Assembly (NCBI RefSeq): GCF_026625125.1
Contig: NZ_CP113097.1
Coordinates: 1,240,001 to 1,304,000 of the forward strand
DNA from: Pseudomonas putida
GTDB taxonomy: Bacteria > Pseudomonadota > Gammaproteobacteria > Pseudomonadales > Pseudomonadaceae
Direction: 5' to 3'
Length of the DNA: 64,000 nt
Made by a program: the position numbers and the translations under genes. The notes beneath the pieces were generated by a model. The model ran no database searches, was not told the origin of the DNA, and worked only from the letters and a program-made list of their open reading frames with translations. The stretch's first letter is position 1. Each line of letters begins with the position of its first letter. Positions 27,978 through 37,009 of the stretch are shown here, piece by piece.

Positions 27978-30419
27978 CTATCGTCCGGGTACCAGGGTCA
28001 GCCGCTGGTTGCCATAGGCCCGGGCAAAATGCTGCGGCTGGAGTGGCAGGCTCATGAACCGGCCCTTGAACCAGGCATCTAGCCCGTCGCTGTAATGGGC
28101 GCTGGCCGGGTTACCGGATTGCCCAGTACTGGTCAGTACCTGTAGGGGTTCTGCCTGGCCGAAGTCGACGATCATGCGCGCCGAGGCCGGCAGGTGCGTG
28201 TCGAAATCGCTGCCCCACGCATAGGGCGTCAGGGCCACGGTGCTGAAGTCACCGCCGGCCGCCTGGGGCGAACGGCTCAGCGCATCGCCCAGGCCGTGGT
28301 ACGCAGGGGCAGGCCAACGGTATTGGTGCAATTTGCCCCATTGCCAGGCGCGGCGGTCGGCACCCAGCTGGGCATTGCCGGCATCCACGGCAGCGGCCAG
28401 GCTGCGGGCCAGAATGGCCGGTTTGTCTTCTTTTTGCGCCGTGCTGCGATCATCCCAGAACGGGCTGTCTTCGCGGCCAAGCAGGTGGTCGGCCTGGGCC
28501 GAGTAGGACAGGCGCGCATTGCTGACGAACGCCTGCCAGGCAGTGCTGGATTGCGGACCGAGGTCGTCGAGGAAGGTCTGGCGCGCCACTTCCTGGAGGA
28601 ACAGTTCATACAGCGCGGCATCCGCTGAGACCGGGCTCAAGCGACCATCGAAGGCTTTGAGGCGGGCCAGCGCGTCGCGGGCCTTGTCGCGCTGGGCGGC
28701 TGGCAGGGCGTCGATCGCTTGTTTGAGCGGTTGGGCCATGCCTGGGGCGTCGAACATCTGCTTGAGCTTGTCGGCCAGCAGCGTCTGCTGGTCGTTCTGC
28801 AGGGCCATCAGGCTACGGCTGTCGTGACGGCCATTGCCGGCCAGCTCGCCAAGGCGCTCGGCGCGTTCGGGGTAATACCAGGTGTTGGACAGCTGCATGC
28901 CGTAGCCGCGCGGCAAGCTGCGCTGGTTGGCATGGGCGATCCAGCCGCTCGGTGGATCCTGGTCGTAGGGGTGCAGCATCGGGTCGGCGTAACCGTCCCA
29001 GTCGTAGCGACCCTCCCAGCCCGGGGATGGCAGCAGGCCCTGGCCCTCACGGCGGTTCGGGTAGCGGCCGCTGACCTGCCAGCCAATATGCTCAGGTTCG
29101 GCGAACACGAAGTTGAGTGCCACCGCCGTGACCTCGCGGGTGCTGTCGAACGCGCGTTCCACGGTTTGCGCTCGGGTCAGGTCGAACAGCGCATCCAGGC
29201 TGCGATCACCCTTGAGCTGCGGCAAGTTCAGGGCCAGGCCTAGGCTGGGGCTGCCGGGCTGGGCGAGCAGGGTGCCATGGCGGGTGTCGTACATCACTTC
29301 GCGCAGCGGGCGTTGGCCGCGGATGAAGAAGGTTTCGCTGCGTGCGCGTGCGGGCAGCCACTTGCCGTCGGCCAGGTAGCTGACCTGGGTGCCCTGATGG
29401 CGCAGCCGCTCCAGGTACAGGTCCTGGTTGTCGGCCATTACCGCGCTGCTGCTCCAGGCCAGCTTGCCGTTGTAGCCGGCCAGGACGATGGGCAGGCCCG
29501 GCAGCGACAGGCCTGCAACCTGGTACTTGCCGGTGTGGATCTGCACCGGGCTCAAGGCCCAGGCGGCGCGGCTGTCGCTTGCCAACAGGCTTTTGCCGCT
29601 GCGGCTGCGTTGCGGGCCCAGGGCCAGGTTGGCCGACCCCGGGCTGCCAAGCAGGTCGAGGTCGGCGAGCTTCTGGCTGGCGGCTGTGAGCGCGGCCAGG
29701 CCCGGTAGTTGGCTGCTCAGGTTCAGCCCCTTCAGCTTTTCCACCTCAGCGTCAGCCAGGGGTTCGTCTGGCGCACCAGGCAGCAGCCAGGGCAGCTTAT
29801 CGCTGCCGACCTTCTGCGCCAGGGTCAGGGCACTGAGTTCTTCCTGCAGGTTCACTGACTGGCTGAAGGCATACAGGCTGAAGACCAGCGCCGAATCCTC
29901 GGGCTTCCAGTATTCGGGGCGGTAGCCGCTGCTGGCCAGGTTGACCGGTAATTTGTCACGGTAGCGGAACAGATACGCATTGACCCCGCGGGCGTAGACT
30001 TCGAAGAAGCGCTTGAGCCGGGGCGAAGCATCGGCGTACAGCTCGGCGGCGTTGTGCTTGAGGTTGGCAGCGCGCATCAGGCGGTCGATGTCCAGCGCCT
30101 CGCTTCCGGCCAATTCCGCCAGGCGGCCCTGGGCCAGCAGGCGCATGGCGAGCATTTGCTCGATACGGTCGCCGGCGTGCACGTAGCCGAGGCTGAACAG
30201 GGCGTCATGGAAGCTGCTGCTTTCGATCAGCGGTGCGCCCATGGCGTTACGGCGTACCGAAACATTCTGCGCCAGGCCTTTGAGCGGCTGCACGCCGGTG
30301 GTCGGTGGCACACTGTCCTGATAGCCGCCCAACTGGCAACCGGCAAGCGCGAGCATGCCGAGCAGCGTGGCAGCGGTGGCGAACCGTGGGCGGAAGGGCG
30401 GAAGGACGGGGGCGGCCAT
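27978..30419 (-). CDS. penicillin acylase family protein, lipoprotein
   Basis: An 813-residue Ntn-hydrolase of the penicillin/acyl-homoserine-lactone acylase family. The lipobox LALAGC (Cys28) predicts a lipid anchor, unlike the soluble periplasmic PvdQ/QuiP. The expected autocleavage point before the nucleophile serine is [12 protein letters not shown] (Ser262). Canonical members have Ser-Asn at this point; here Ala lies between (S-A-N). [11 protein letters not shown] and FRYRDKLP fit the family. Possible substrates are N-acyl amides; quorum-signal degradation is only a possibility. Confidence 0.85.
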   Translation of the reverse strand: MAAPVLPPFRPRFATAATLLGMLALAGCQLGGYQDSVPPTTGVQPLKGLAQNVSVRRNAMGAPLIESSSFHDALFSLGYVHAGDRIEQMLAMRLLAQGRLAELAGSEALDIDRLMRAANLKHNAAELYADASPRLKRFFEVYARGVNAYLFRYRDKLPVNLASSGYRPEYWKPEDSALVFSLYAFSQSVNLQEELSALTLAQKVGSDKLPWLLPGAPDEPLADAEVEKLKGLNLSSQLPGLAALTAASQKLADLDLLGSPGSANLALGPQRSRSGKSLLASDSRAAWALSPVQIHTGKYQVAGLSLPGLPIVLAGYNGKLAWSSSAVMADNQDLYLERLRHQGTQVSYLADGKWLPARARSETFFIRGQRPLREVMYDTRHGTLLAQPGSPSLGLALNLPQLKGDRSLDALFDLTRAQTVERAFDSTREVTAVALNFVFAEPEHIGWQVSGRYPNRREGQGLLPSPGWEGRYDWDGYADPMLHPYDQDPPSGWIAHANQRSLPRGYGMQLSNTWYYPERAERLGELAGNGRHDSRSLMALQNDQQTLLADKLKQMFDAPGMAQPLKQAIDALPAAQRDKARDALARLKAFDGRLSPVSADAALYELFLQEVARQTFLDDLGPQSSTAWQAFVSNARLSYSAQADHLLGREDSPFWDDRSTAQKEDKPAILARSLAAAVDAGNAQLGADRRAWQWGKLHQYRWPAPAYHGLGDALSRSPQAAGGDFSTVALTPYAWGSDFDTHLPASARMIVDFGQAEPLQVLTSTGQSGNPASAHYSDGLDAWFKGRFMSLPLQPQHFARAYGNQRLTLVPGR

Positions 30420-30524
30420 GACAAAGGCTCCTGCAAGGCGTGGCGGGGTTCGAATGGCGCTAAGGTAGTGAGCGCGCAGGCGCCGTGCAAGGTGCGGGGA
30501 CGCTTTATTTACCAGCGGTCGGTC

Positions 30525-30582
30525 GCTTCAAGCTGCACCAGGTGCGGGCCTGCTTTTTCCAGCAGCTTGAAGCTTGCCGCTC
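30525..30582. repeat. heptamer-type inverted repeat, second copy
   Basis: GCTTCAAGCTGC (30525-30536) and GCAGCTTGAAGC (30562-30573) form a 12-base perfect inverted repeat, followed by TTGCCGCTC, the same ending as the element at 5894-5920. It lies ten bases past the stop of the SEC-C gene, just as the first copy lies five bases past the rnt stop. Confidence 0.8.
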
Positions 30583-30591
30583 AGCGCTTGA

Positions 30592-30795
30592 TCAGGCCCC
30601 GTGGCACTTCTTGAATTTCTTCTCGCTGCCGCACGGGCATGGATCGTTGCGGCCGACGTCTTTCAGGGCATTGCGAACCGGCTCCTGATGGCCGTGATTG
30701 CAATGCGGGCCGTGCACATGGCCATGGTCGTGATCGTGGTGATGATCGTGTCCGTGGTTGCAGTCGGGGCCATGAACATGGGGTTGTTGGGTCAT
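30592..30795 (-). CDS. histidine-rich SEC-C motif protein
   Basis: 67 residues. The first half is a His/Asp/Gly-rich stretch with two GPxCNHGH units (about residues 10-36). The second half is a SEC-C zinc-binding motif, [21 protein letters not shown] motifs bind zinc as in the SecA tail; the His-rich part may store or deliver metal. Start MTQQPHVHG at 30795. It lies seven bases after the LEA-like lipoprotein gene, last in a four-gene operon. Confidence 0.85.
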   Translation of the reverse strand: MTQQPHVHGPDCNHGHDHHHDHDHGHVHGPHCNHGHQEPVRNALKDVGRNDPCPCGSEKKFKKCHGA

Positions 30796-30802
30796 TGCAG
30801 GG

Positions 30803-31279
30803 TTACTCCGGTATGAAATCACCGGGGATTATCTCACCACTGCGCGATAAGTGCAGGTCCCGGTGGATGATCAGCCCGGTCTCGAGGTCGCCTTGCAAGC
30901 GGTAGTGCAGCGGTTGTTCGCTCTTGAGCAGCTTGGCCAACGGCTTGAGCTGGCGCCACAGGTTGGTCCGCGCGGTGATCTTGAAGGTGCGCCGGGCATG
31001 CCCGCCGACACTGCGCCAGATACTGGCCTGATCCTCTACCAGCATCAGGTCGTTGAGCCAGACCGAATACGCCAGGTTGCGAATGAACAGGCGGCTGTCG
31101 TTGGGGTTGTCGATACGCAGGTGCAAGACGAACTCCTGCTCCAGCAAGCGCGCCTTGACTGTCTCGACCTTGACCAGGTGCACCTGCGGGTCGCGCCAGT
31201 CATCGTCGCCCCATATCGCGCAACCCGCCAGCAACGTCAGCGCAGCGCTGAGCAGGAACAGGCGGGCCAAGGCGATCAC
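30803..31279 (-). CDS. LEA type 2 (WHy) domain lipoprotein
   Basis: 158 residues with a lipobox LLAGC (Cys19), then a single beta-sandwich of the LEA14/WHy type ([24 protein letters not shown], then ISNLAYS-like [10 protein letters not shown]). Such proteins are usually found in envelope stress settings, but the function is unknown. It starts two bases after the YchJ stop and is in the same operon as two SEC-C proteins. Confidence 0.8.
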   Translation of the reverse strand: MIALARLFLLSAALTLLAGCAIWGDDDWRDPQVHLVKVETVKARLLEQEFVLHLRIDNPNDSRLFIRNLAYSVWLNDLMLVEDQASIWRSVGGHARRTFKITARTNLWRQLKPLAKLLKSEQPLHYRLQGDLETGLIIHRDLHLSRSGEIIPGDFIPE

Positions 31280-31281
31280 CC

Positions 31282-31758
31282 TCAGTTACCCACGTAACCG
31301 GCGCAGCACTTCTTGAATTTCTGACCGCTGTTACAGGGGCAGGGATCATTGCGGCCAGCCTTGAGCGCTACGGTCGGGTCGATGAAGTACCAGCGCCCGT
31401 CATGCTGCACGAAGGCGGAGCGCTCGCGGTGCTGGTGATCACCCTCCAGATCGTGCCAGCGCGCAGTGAACGTGACAAAAGCATGTTCGGGCTGGCCCCC
31501 GAGCACCTCGGCGTTTTCCACTTCAAGGCCAAGCCAGGTGCTCTGTGCGCTCCAGGCCGCTATCGCGCTGCGATCCAGACCGCTTCGCTGGGCTGGCAAG
31601 GTGGTGGCTACCAGGTAATCGATCAGGCCGAGCACGTAGGCGCTGTAGCGCGAGCGCATCAGTGCCTGGGCATCCGGCGCCGGGGTGCCGGCATGGTAGT
31701 GCCCGCAGCAGGCGTCCAGCAGGTTACCGCTGCCACAGGGGCAAACCGAGACACTCAT
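31282..31758 (-). CDS. YchJ/UPF0225 family protein with two SEC-C motifs
   Basis: 158 residues. An N-terminal [14 protein letters not shown] and a C-terminal [13 protein letters not shown] flank a SnoaL/NTF2-like core (about 25-130, with LMRSRYSAY and WLGLEV). This is the UPF0225 (YchJ) arrangement. The function is unknown; zinc binding is expected. It starts three bases after the upstream gene's stop, so it is cotranscribed with it. Confidence 0.9.
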   Translation of the reverse strand: MSVSVCPCGSGNLLDACCGHYHAGTPAPDAQALMRSRYSAYVLGLIDYLVATTLPAQRSGLDRSAIAAWSAQSTWLGLEVENAEVLGGQPEHAFVTFTARWHDLEGDHQHRERSAFVQHDGRWYFIDPTVALKAGRNDPCPCNSGQKFKKCCAGYVGN

Positions 31759-31761
31759 TCA

Positions 31762-32256
31762 TCACCACCAGTACTTGCCGAAGTTTTCAGGGTTGGCCCA
31801 GAACCTGGCGTTGAGCCAGTCGGGGACCTGTTTGTAGTCATGTAGATCATAGGTGAACAAGCTCAAGACCTGCTCGTCGCGGCGGAATTTCTCGCTGGCC
31901 GACAGGGCCAGGGCAAAAAAATCGGTTTCCTGCCAGCCACAGGCGCGCAGGTCGGCCAGCACCGCGACGCGGCTGGCGTTGAGGTTGCGGATGCCGCCCA
32001 ACAACTCCAGGCCAGTGCGTTTGGGCAAGTGCTCCAGGCAGTCCACCAGCAATGCCAGGTCGAAGCGTTGTGCGGCCACGGGCGCTGCAAGCGCGCCTGG
32101 CTGGCAGATCTCGATCGTCACCTGCGGGTGTGCCTGGGCAAAGGCCTCCAGGGCAGGAAAGCGCGTGCCTACCAGCAGCAGACGTTGCGGGGTGAAGCGC
32201 TCCAGCAGGGCCGCCAGGGCCTGCTGGGGTGTACGTTGGGAAAAACCGTCGGTCAT
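31762..32256 (-). CDS. DUF6231-like methyltransferase-fold protein
   Basis: 164 residues starting MTDGFSQRTPQQ at 32256 (GAGG seven bases upstream). A Rossmann-like start (RLLLVGTRFPALEAF), FDLALLVDCLEHLP and an aromatic tail (ENFGKYWW) resemble a short SAM-methyltransferase fold. The Gly-rich SAM loop is poor, so catalysis is doubtful. First gene of the operon ending in the His-rich SEC-C protein. The DUF number is from memory. Confidence 0.7.
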   Translation of the reverse strand: MTDGFSQRTPQQALAALLERFTPQRLLLVGTRFPALEAFAQAHPQVTIEICQPGALAAPVAAQRFDLALLVDCLEHLPKRTGLELLGGIRNLNASRVAVLADLRACGWQETDFFALALSASEKFRRDEQVLSLFTYDLHDYKQVPDWLNARFWANPENFGKYWW

Positions 32257-32415
32257 TGCCAATCCTCGTTCAGGTCTTCCAAGACTAACGGGCTGTCGGC
32301 CGTGGGCAAAGCGCCGTATGACCGTGTCGTGGCTTATTGCTGGCAGGGATCAGATGTGCGGTCTTTACTCCCATGGATCGGCCTTATGCCGATTCCCCCT
32401 AGGAGAAGCTACGAA

Positions 32416-33108
32416 ATGAGCATAGTACGCACAGCGATACCCCTGGTACTGCTCACCAGTGTGTTGACTGGTTGTGCAGGTTTGCAAAAAACCGACTGGC
32501 CGAAGTGTGCTGCCGTCGGGGGCGTGGGCGGTGCTGCCCTGGGTGCCATCGAAAGCTCCAGCTGGGCTGGCTGGGGTGCATTGTTGGGCGGCGGCCTGGC
32601 AGCTGGCTATTGCTGGGCCAAGGGCGATGGCGACGAGGATGGTGATGGTGTGCCGGACAGCCGTGACAAGTGCCCTGGCACACCTCGTGGTGTGCAGGTC
32701 GATGCCAATGGCTGCCCGCCCGAGCCGGCGCCCGTGGTCGAGGAAGTCGTGGTGCAGAAAGAGGAAGTCATCGTCATCCGTGACGTGCACTTCGAGTTCG
32801 ACTCTGCGCGCCTGACCGCAGCCGACAAGGAGCGCCTGAACACCATTGCCACGCGCCTCAAGCAGGAAGCACCGAGCGCTCGACTGAGCGTCACCGGTCA
32901 TACCGACAGCGTTGGCTCCGACAGTTACAACCAGAACCTGTCCGAGCGCCGTGCCCACTCGGTGACCGATTACCTGGTCGAGAGCGGGGTGCCACGCGCC
33001 AGCTTCGTGTCCGTGGTCGGTGCCGGCGAAACCCAGCCTGTAGCGGACAACGCCACAGCCGATGGGCGTTCGATGAACCGTCGCACCGAGATCAGGATCG
33101 AGCGCTGA
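32416..33108 (+). CDS. OmpA-family lipoprotein with glycine-rich and TSP3-like segments
   Basis: 230 residues. Lipobox LTGC (Cys20), glycine-rich hydrophobic stretch (about 34-62), a calcium-binding TSP3-like motif (DGDEDGDGVPDSRDKCPGTP, about 71-90), and an OmpA C-terminal peptidoglycan-binding domain (about 120-230, VTGHTDSVGSDSYN). AGGAG ten bases before the ATG at 32416. It is the first of a tandem paralogous pair. Likely outer-membrane anchored and bound to peptidoglycan. Confidence 0.9.
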   Translation: MSIVRTAIPLVLLTSVLTGCAGLQKTDWPKCAAVGGVGGAALGAIESSSWAGWGALLGGGLAAGYCWAKGDGDEDGDGVPDSRDKCPGTPRGVQVDANGCPPEPAPVVEEVVVQKEEVIVIRDVHFEFDSARLTAADKERLNTIATRLKQEAPSARLSVTGHTDSVGSDSYNQNLSERRAHSVTDYLVESGVPRASFVSVVGAGETQPVADNATADGRSMNRRTEIRIER

Positions 33109-33195
33109 CGGCGTGCGCCTGCGCCTTGAGAAGTGGCGCGGGCGCGTCTTTACTCCTGTAGGCCGGTTGCGGCCAACGACACAGGAGCATTCATC

Positions 33196-33909
33196 ATGAG
33201 TGTCATGTCAAAGGCGGCGCTGCCGTTGCTGGTGGTTTCCAGCCTGCTGGCAGGCTGCGCCACCCACAGTGACGGCAGTGCGCCCCTCAATCAACGGACC
33301 TGGCCCATCTGCAGCCTGCTCGGTGGGCTGGCGGGCGGCGGCCTGGGCGCTATAGAAAGCTCGAGCTGGGCTGCAGGCGGTGGCGCCCTGGGTGCGATCG
33401 CCGGCGGCCTGATCTGTTACGCCCAGGATGGGGATGAAGATGAGGATGGCGTGTTCGATCGCCGTGACCGTTGCCCCGACACGCCTGCCGGCACCGCCGT
33501 CGACCATGTGGGCTGCCCGCTGCCGCAGTATCCGCCCAGCCAACCTGCGCCCGAGCCGCAGCCCGAGGTGATCTCCCTCGACGACCAGGGCCAGGTGATG
33601 TTCGCGTTCGACTCCGCCGATTTGACGGCGGGCAGCCAGCAACGGCTGCAAAGCCTGTTACCCAGGCTCAACGAGCTGGGGGTATCGCGGATCAAGGTGG
33701 TTGGCCATACCGACAATGTCGGGTCCGACAGTTACAACCAGGCCCTCTCCGAGCGGCGTGCCGCCAGCGTCGCACAGTACCTGATCAGCCAGGGCCTGGC
33801 CCCGCAGAAGGTGACCAGCGAGGGGCGCGGGGCGAGCGAGCCGGTGGCAGAAAACGACACCGAAGAAGGCCGTGCGCACAACCGGCGGGTGGACCTGCAC
33901 CTTAACTGA
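33196..33909 (+). CDS. OmpA-family lipoprotein with TSP3-like segment, tandem paralogue
   Basis: 237 residues with the same layout as the gene before it: lipobox LAGC (Cys19), glycine-rich GAIESSSWAAGGGALGAIAG, TSP3-like DGDEDEDGVFDRRDRCPDTP, a short Pro-rich spacer and an OmpA domain with VVGHTDNVGSDSYNQALSERRA. AGGAG lies upstream of ATG 33196. The shared GAIESSSWA block shows a local duplication. Only 87 bases separate the two genes. Confidence 0.9.
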   Translation: MSVMSKAALPLLVVSSLLAGCATHSDGSAPLNQRTWPICSLLGGLAGGGLGAIESSSWAAGGGALGAIAGGLICYAQDGDEDEDGVFDRRDRCPDTPAGTAVDHVGCPLPQYPPSQPAPEPQPEVISLDDQGQVMFAFDSADLTAGSQQRLQSLLPRLNELGVSRIKVVGHTDNVGSDSYNQALSERRAASVAQYLISQGLAPQKVTSEGRGASEPVAENDTEEGRAHNRRVDLHLN

Positions 33910-33928
33910 GCAGCGATGGGAGCAGCAG

Positions 33929-34204
33929 ATGAAATTCATTCTGGGCCTGGGTAAGACTCTCACTATCGCTTTCTGGGGCGTGGTGATGTTCAACCTGATG
34001 CTGCCGCAGCCGCTGCCGTTCAACCTGTTGATCAATGCTGCGGGCATTGCTTTGCTGGGCCTGCACTTTCTGGAAGTGCTGTTCTTCAACGGCAGCTTGC
34101 GTGGGCGCAGCCACCGCTGGTTCGATCGTTTGCAGATACTGCTGACGGGCATTTTCCATGTGATGTCCATACCGCGGCCGGCAGCGCTGCCGCGCCGTGG
34201 CTGA
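33929..34204 (+). CDS. DUF1145-type small membrane protein
   Basis: 91 residues with two or three hydrophobic segments (about 5-25, 30-50, 65-82) and a basic loop GRSHRWFDR. It resembles DUF1145, a small inner-membrane family of unknown function common in Pseudomonas. GGGAG eight bases upstream of ATG 33929. It follows the OmpA pair by 19 bases and may be cotranscribed with it. Confidence 0.75.
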   Translation: MKFILGLGKTLTIAFWGVVMFNLMLPQPLPFNLLINAAGIALLGLHFLEVLFFNGSLRGRSHRWFDRLQILLTGIFHVMSIPRPAALPRRG

Positions 34205-34220
34205 CCAAGGCGCGACCTTG

Positions 34221-34685
34221 CTAGGCCGGTAACCGCGAACTGGCTACCGTCACCACCGCCAACCCCAGCAGGAGGTTGGCCCCCACCAGGCGCCGGATCC
34301 GGCCTAGCGCCGCAGCGCCTGCGGCCCAGTCTTCGGCTTGCACCGCGGCCTTGAGTTCAGGCAGCAACAGCGCCTGGATCCGCATGAACAGCGCGAACAT
34401 GGCGATCCCGCCCCCCATCATCACCTGCACATACCTGGGGGCTGTCTCGAAGCCGTTGAAGCGCAGGTGCAACATGCCGACACCGCTTATCGCCAGAATG
34501 GCGATCGCCAGCCAGACCCATCTGAAGAAACGTCGGAAAACGTCCACCCAGAGCCGAAGCCGGGCAGGCCCCTCAAGGGCTGCAACCGTGGCAGGGCGCA
34601 GCACCAGCCAGGCGAAGAACATGCCGCCGACCCACACAAGGGCGGCCAGGACATGCAGTGTGTAGGGGAGGGCAAAGGCAAGCAT
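34221..34685 (-). CDS. CopD-like integral membrane protein
   Basis: 154 residues, four transmembrane helices. It starts MLAFALPYTLHVLAALVWVGG; the His in the first helix and the second-helix pattern fit the CopD/YcnJ-like family, linked to copper or haem transport in some bacteria. ATG 34685 has GGAG seven bases upstream; two further in-frame ATGs lie 12 and 21 bases upstream. It is divergent from dinG. Confidence 0.75.
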   Translation of the reverse strand: MLAFALPYTLHVLAALVWVGGMFFAWLVLRPATVAALEGPARLRLWVDVFRRFFRWVWLAIAILAISGVGMLHLRFNGFETAPRYVQVMMGGGIAMFALFMRIQALLLPELKAAVQAEDWAAGAAALGRIRRLVGANLLLGLAVVTVASSRLPA

Positions 34686-34783
34686 CCGGATCTCCATGCG
34701 GCACAATGGGCAATAGCGGGGTATGATAGCCGCCCCATGCGAAACACTGAAAATATATCCAGCCCTTCGGGCGCCTGCAGACC

Positions 34784-36928
34784 ATGATCAGCAACGAACT
34801 CAAAGCCACCATCCAGGGCGCCTACTCGCGTTTTCTCGAAGCCAAGAGCCTCAAGCCGCGTTATGGCCAGCGCCTGATGATCGCCGAAGTGGCCAAGGTC
34901 CTGGGCGACATTGCCTGCGACGACGAAGGCCGCCGCGCGGGCGAGCCTGCCGTGGTCGCGGTGGAGGCGGGCACCGGTACCGGCAAGACGGTCGCCTACA
35001 GCCTGGCCGCAATCCCGGCCGCCAAGGCTGCTGGCAAGCGCCTGGTGATCGCCACCGCGACCGTGGCCTTGCAGGAACAGATCGTCTTCAAGGACCTGCC
35101 CGACCTCATGCGCAGCAGCGGTCTGAACTTCAGCTTCGCCCTGGCCAAGGGCCGCGGCCGCTACCTGTGCCTGTCCAAGCTCGACATCCTGCTGCAGGAG
35201 GGCCACGCGCAATCGGCCACTGCACAGCTGTTCGAGGAAGAGGGCTTTCATATCGAGGTCGACGAGCGCAGCCAGAAGCTGTTCAACAGCATGATCGAGA
35301 AGCTCGCCGGCAATCGTTGGGACGGCGACCGTGACAGCTGGCCCGAAGCCCTGGAAGACCAGGACTGGGCGCGGCTGACCACCGACCACAGCCAATGTAC
35401 CGGCCGCCACTGCCCGAACTTCCAGCAGTGCGTGTTCTACAAGGCCCGCGAAGGCATGGGTAAGGTCGACGTGATCGTCACCAACCACGACATGGTCCTG
35501 GCCGACCTGGCCCTGGGCGGCGGCGCGGTGCTGCCTGACCCGCGCGACACCATGTACGTGTTCGACGAAGGCCACCACCTGCCCGACAAGGCCATCGGCC
35601 ATTTCGCCCACTTTTCGCGTTTGTGTTCCACTGCCGACTGGCTGGAGCAGACCGCCAAGAACCTGACCAAGCTGCTGGCCCAGCACCCTTTGCCGGGCGA
35701 TCTGGGTAAGCTGATCGAGCAGGTGCCGGAGCTGGCGCGGGAAATCCGCACCCAGCAACAGTTCATGTTCACCTTGTGCGAGCAAGTCGCCGACTTCCGC
35801 CCCAGCGAAGACGTGGAGGGGCGAGAGCGCCCGCGCTATCGCTTCGAAGGCGGCGTGGTGCCCGAACAGATCCGCGAAGTCGGCATCGAGCTGAAAAAGG
35901 GCTTCGCCCGCCTCAACGATCTGTTCACCCGCCTGGCCGACCTGCTCAAGGAAGGCATGGACGGCGAGGTCAACATCGGTATCGCCAGCCACCAGGCTGA
36001 AGAGTGGTATCCCTTGTTCGGCAGCCTGGTCACCCGCGCCCAGGGCAACTGGGAGCTGTGGACCGCCTTCACGGCCGAGGACCCAGAGGACAGCCCGCCC
36101 ATGGCCCGCTGGTTGACCCTGGCCGAAAGCGGGGCGCTGTTCGACATCGAGGTCAACGCCAGCCCCATTCTGGCAGCCGAAATGCTGCGGCGTAGCCTGT
36201 GGAGCGTTGCCCATGGCGCGCTGGTCACCTCGGCGACGCTGACCGCGCTGGGCAAGTTCGACCGTTTCCGCATGCGCTCGGGCCTGCCGCGCGATGCGGT
36301 GACCTGCGTGGTGCCCAGCCCGTTCGTGCATGGCGATGCCGGCCTGCTGCGGGTGCCCGACCTCAAGGCCGACCCGCGTGATGCCGCAGCGCATACCGCT
36401 GCGATCATCCGCGAGCTGCCGAACATCGTCGAAGATGCCCGCGGTGCGCTGGTGCTGTTTTCCTCGCGCAAGCAGATGCAGGAAGTGTTCGACGGCCTGG
36501 ACCGCGACTGGCGCAAGCTGGTGCTGATCCAGGGCAACCTGTCCAAGCAAGAGACCCTGAACAAGCACAAGGCGCGGGTCGATGATGGCCAGCACAGTGT
36601 GTTGTTCGGTCTGGCCAGCTTCGCCGAGGGCGTCGACCTGCCCGGTGCCTATTGCGAGCATGTGGTGATCGCCAAGATCCCCTTCGCCGTGCCTGACGAT
36701 CCGGTCGAGGCGGCGCTGGCCGAGTGGATCGAGGCCCGCGGTGGCAACCCCTTCATGGAAATTGCCGTGCCCGATGCATCGTTGAAGCTGATCCAGGCCT
36801 GTGGTCGCCTGCTACGTACCGAACAGGACCGGGGCGTGATTACCTTGCTTGACCGGCGTTTGGTCACCCAACGCTACGGCAAGGCTATTCTCAATGCGCT
36901 ACCGCCCTTCCGGCGGGAGATTTCCTGA
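34784..36928 (+). CDS. dinG: ATP-dependent DNA helicase DinG (XPD-like, 4Fe-4S)
   Basis: 714 residues. Walker A AGTGTGKT (62-69), DEGH box (261-264), and a 4Fe-4S domain with Cys129, Cys205, Cys210 and Cys216 between motifs I and II, as in E. coli DinG. C-terminal motifs (FGLASFAEGVDLPG, LIQACGRLLRTEQD) complete the XPD-type core. DinG unwinds D-loops, R-loops and forked DNA 5' to 3'. E. coli dinG is SOS-induced; I saw no CTGT-N8-ACAG LexA box upstream of this gene. Confidence 0.95.
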   Translation: MISNELKATIQGAYSRFLEAKSLKPRYGQRLMIAEVAKVLGDIACDDEGRRAGEPAVVAVEAGTGTGKTVAYSLAAIPAAKAAGKRLVIATATVALQEQIVFKDLPDLMRSSGLNFSFALAKGRGRYLCLSKLDILLQEGHAQSATAQLFEEEGFHIEVDERSQKLFNSMIEKLAGNRWDGDRDSWPEALEDQDWARLTTDHSQCTGRHCPNFQQCVFYKAREGMGKVDVIVTNHDMVLADLALGGGAVLPDPRDTMYVFDEGHHLPDKAIGHFAHFSRLCSTADWLEQTAKNLTKLLAQHPLPGDLGKLIEQVPELAREIRTQQQFMFTLCEQVADFRPSEDVEGRERPRYRFEGGVVPEQIREVGIELKKGFARLNDLFTRLADLLKEGMDGEVNIGIASHQAEEWYPLFGSLVTRAQGNWELWTAFTAEDPEDSPPMARWLTLAESGALFDIEVNASPILAAEMLRRSLWSVAHGALVTSATLTALGKFDRFRMRSGLPRDAVTCVVPSPFVHGDAGLLRVPDLKADPRDAAAHTAAIIRELPNIVEDARGALVLFSSRKQMQEVFDGLDRDWRKLVLIQGNLSKQETLNKHKARVDDGQHSVLFGLASFAEGVDLPGAYCEHVVIAKIPFAVPDDPVEAALAEWIEARGGNPFMEIAVPDASLKLIQACGRLLRTEQDRGVITLLDRRLVTQRYGKAILNALPPFRREIS

Positions 36929-37009
36929 AGGCCGGAGCATGATGTGCCGGCCCGTTGTCCACCACGCTGTCGGGGGCCCATGAGGGCCTCACAGGAGAGC
37001 CAGAGCCCT

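Noticed and set aside
34487..36661. A 724-codon minus-strand frame inside dinG
   Set aside because: Antisense frame in GC-rich coding DNA; low-complexity Gln/Gly/Leu/Val composition and no motifs, while dinG is complete on the other strand.
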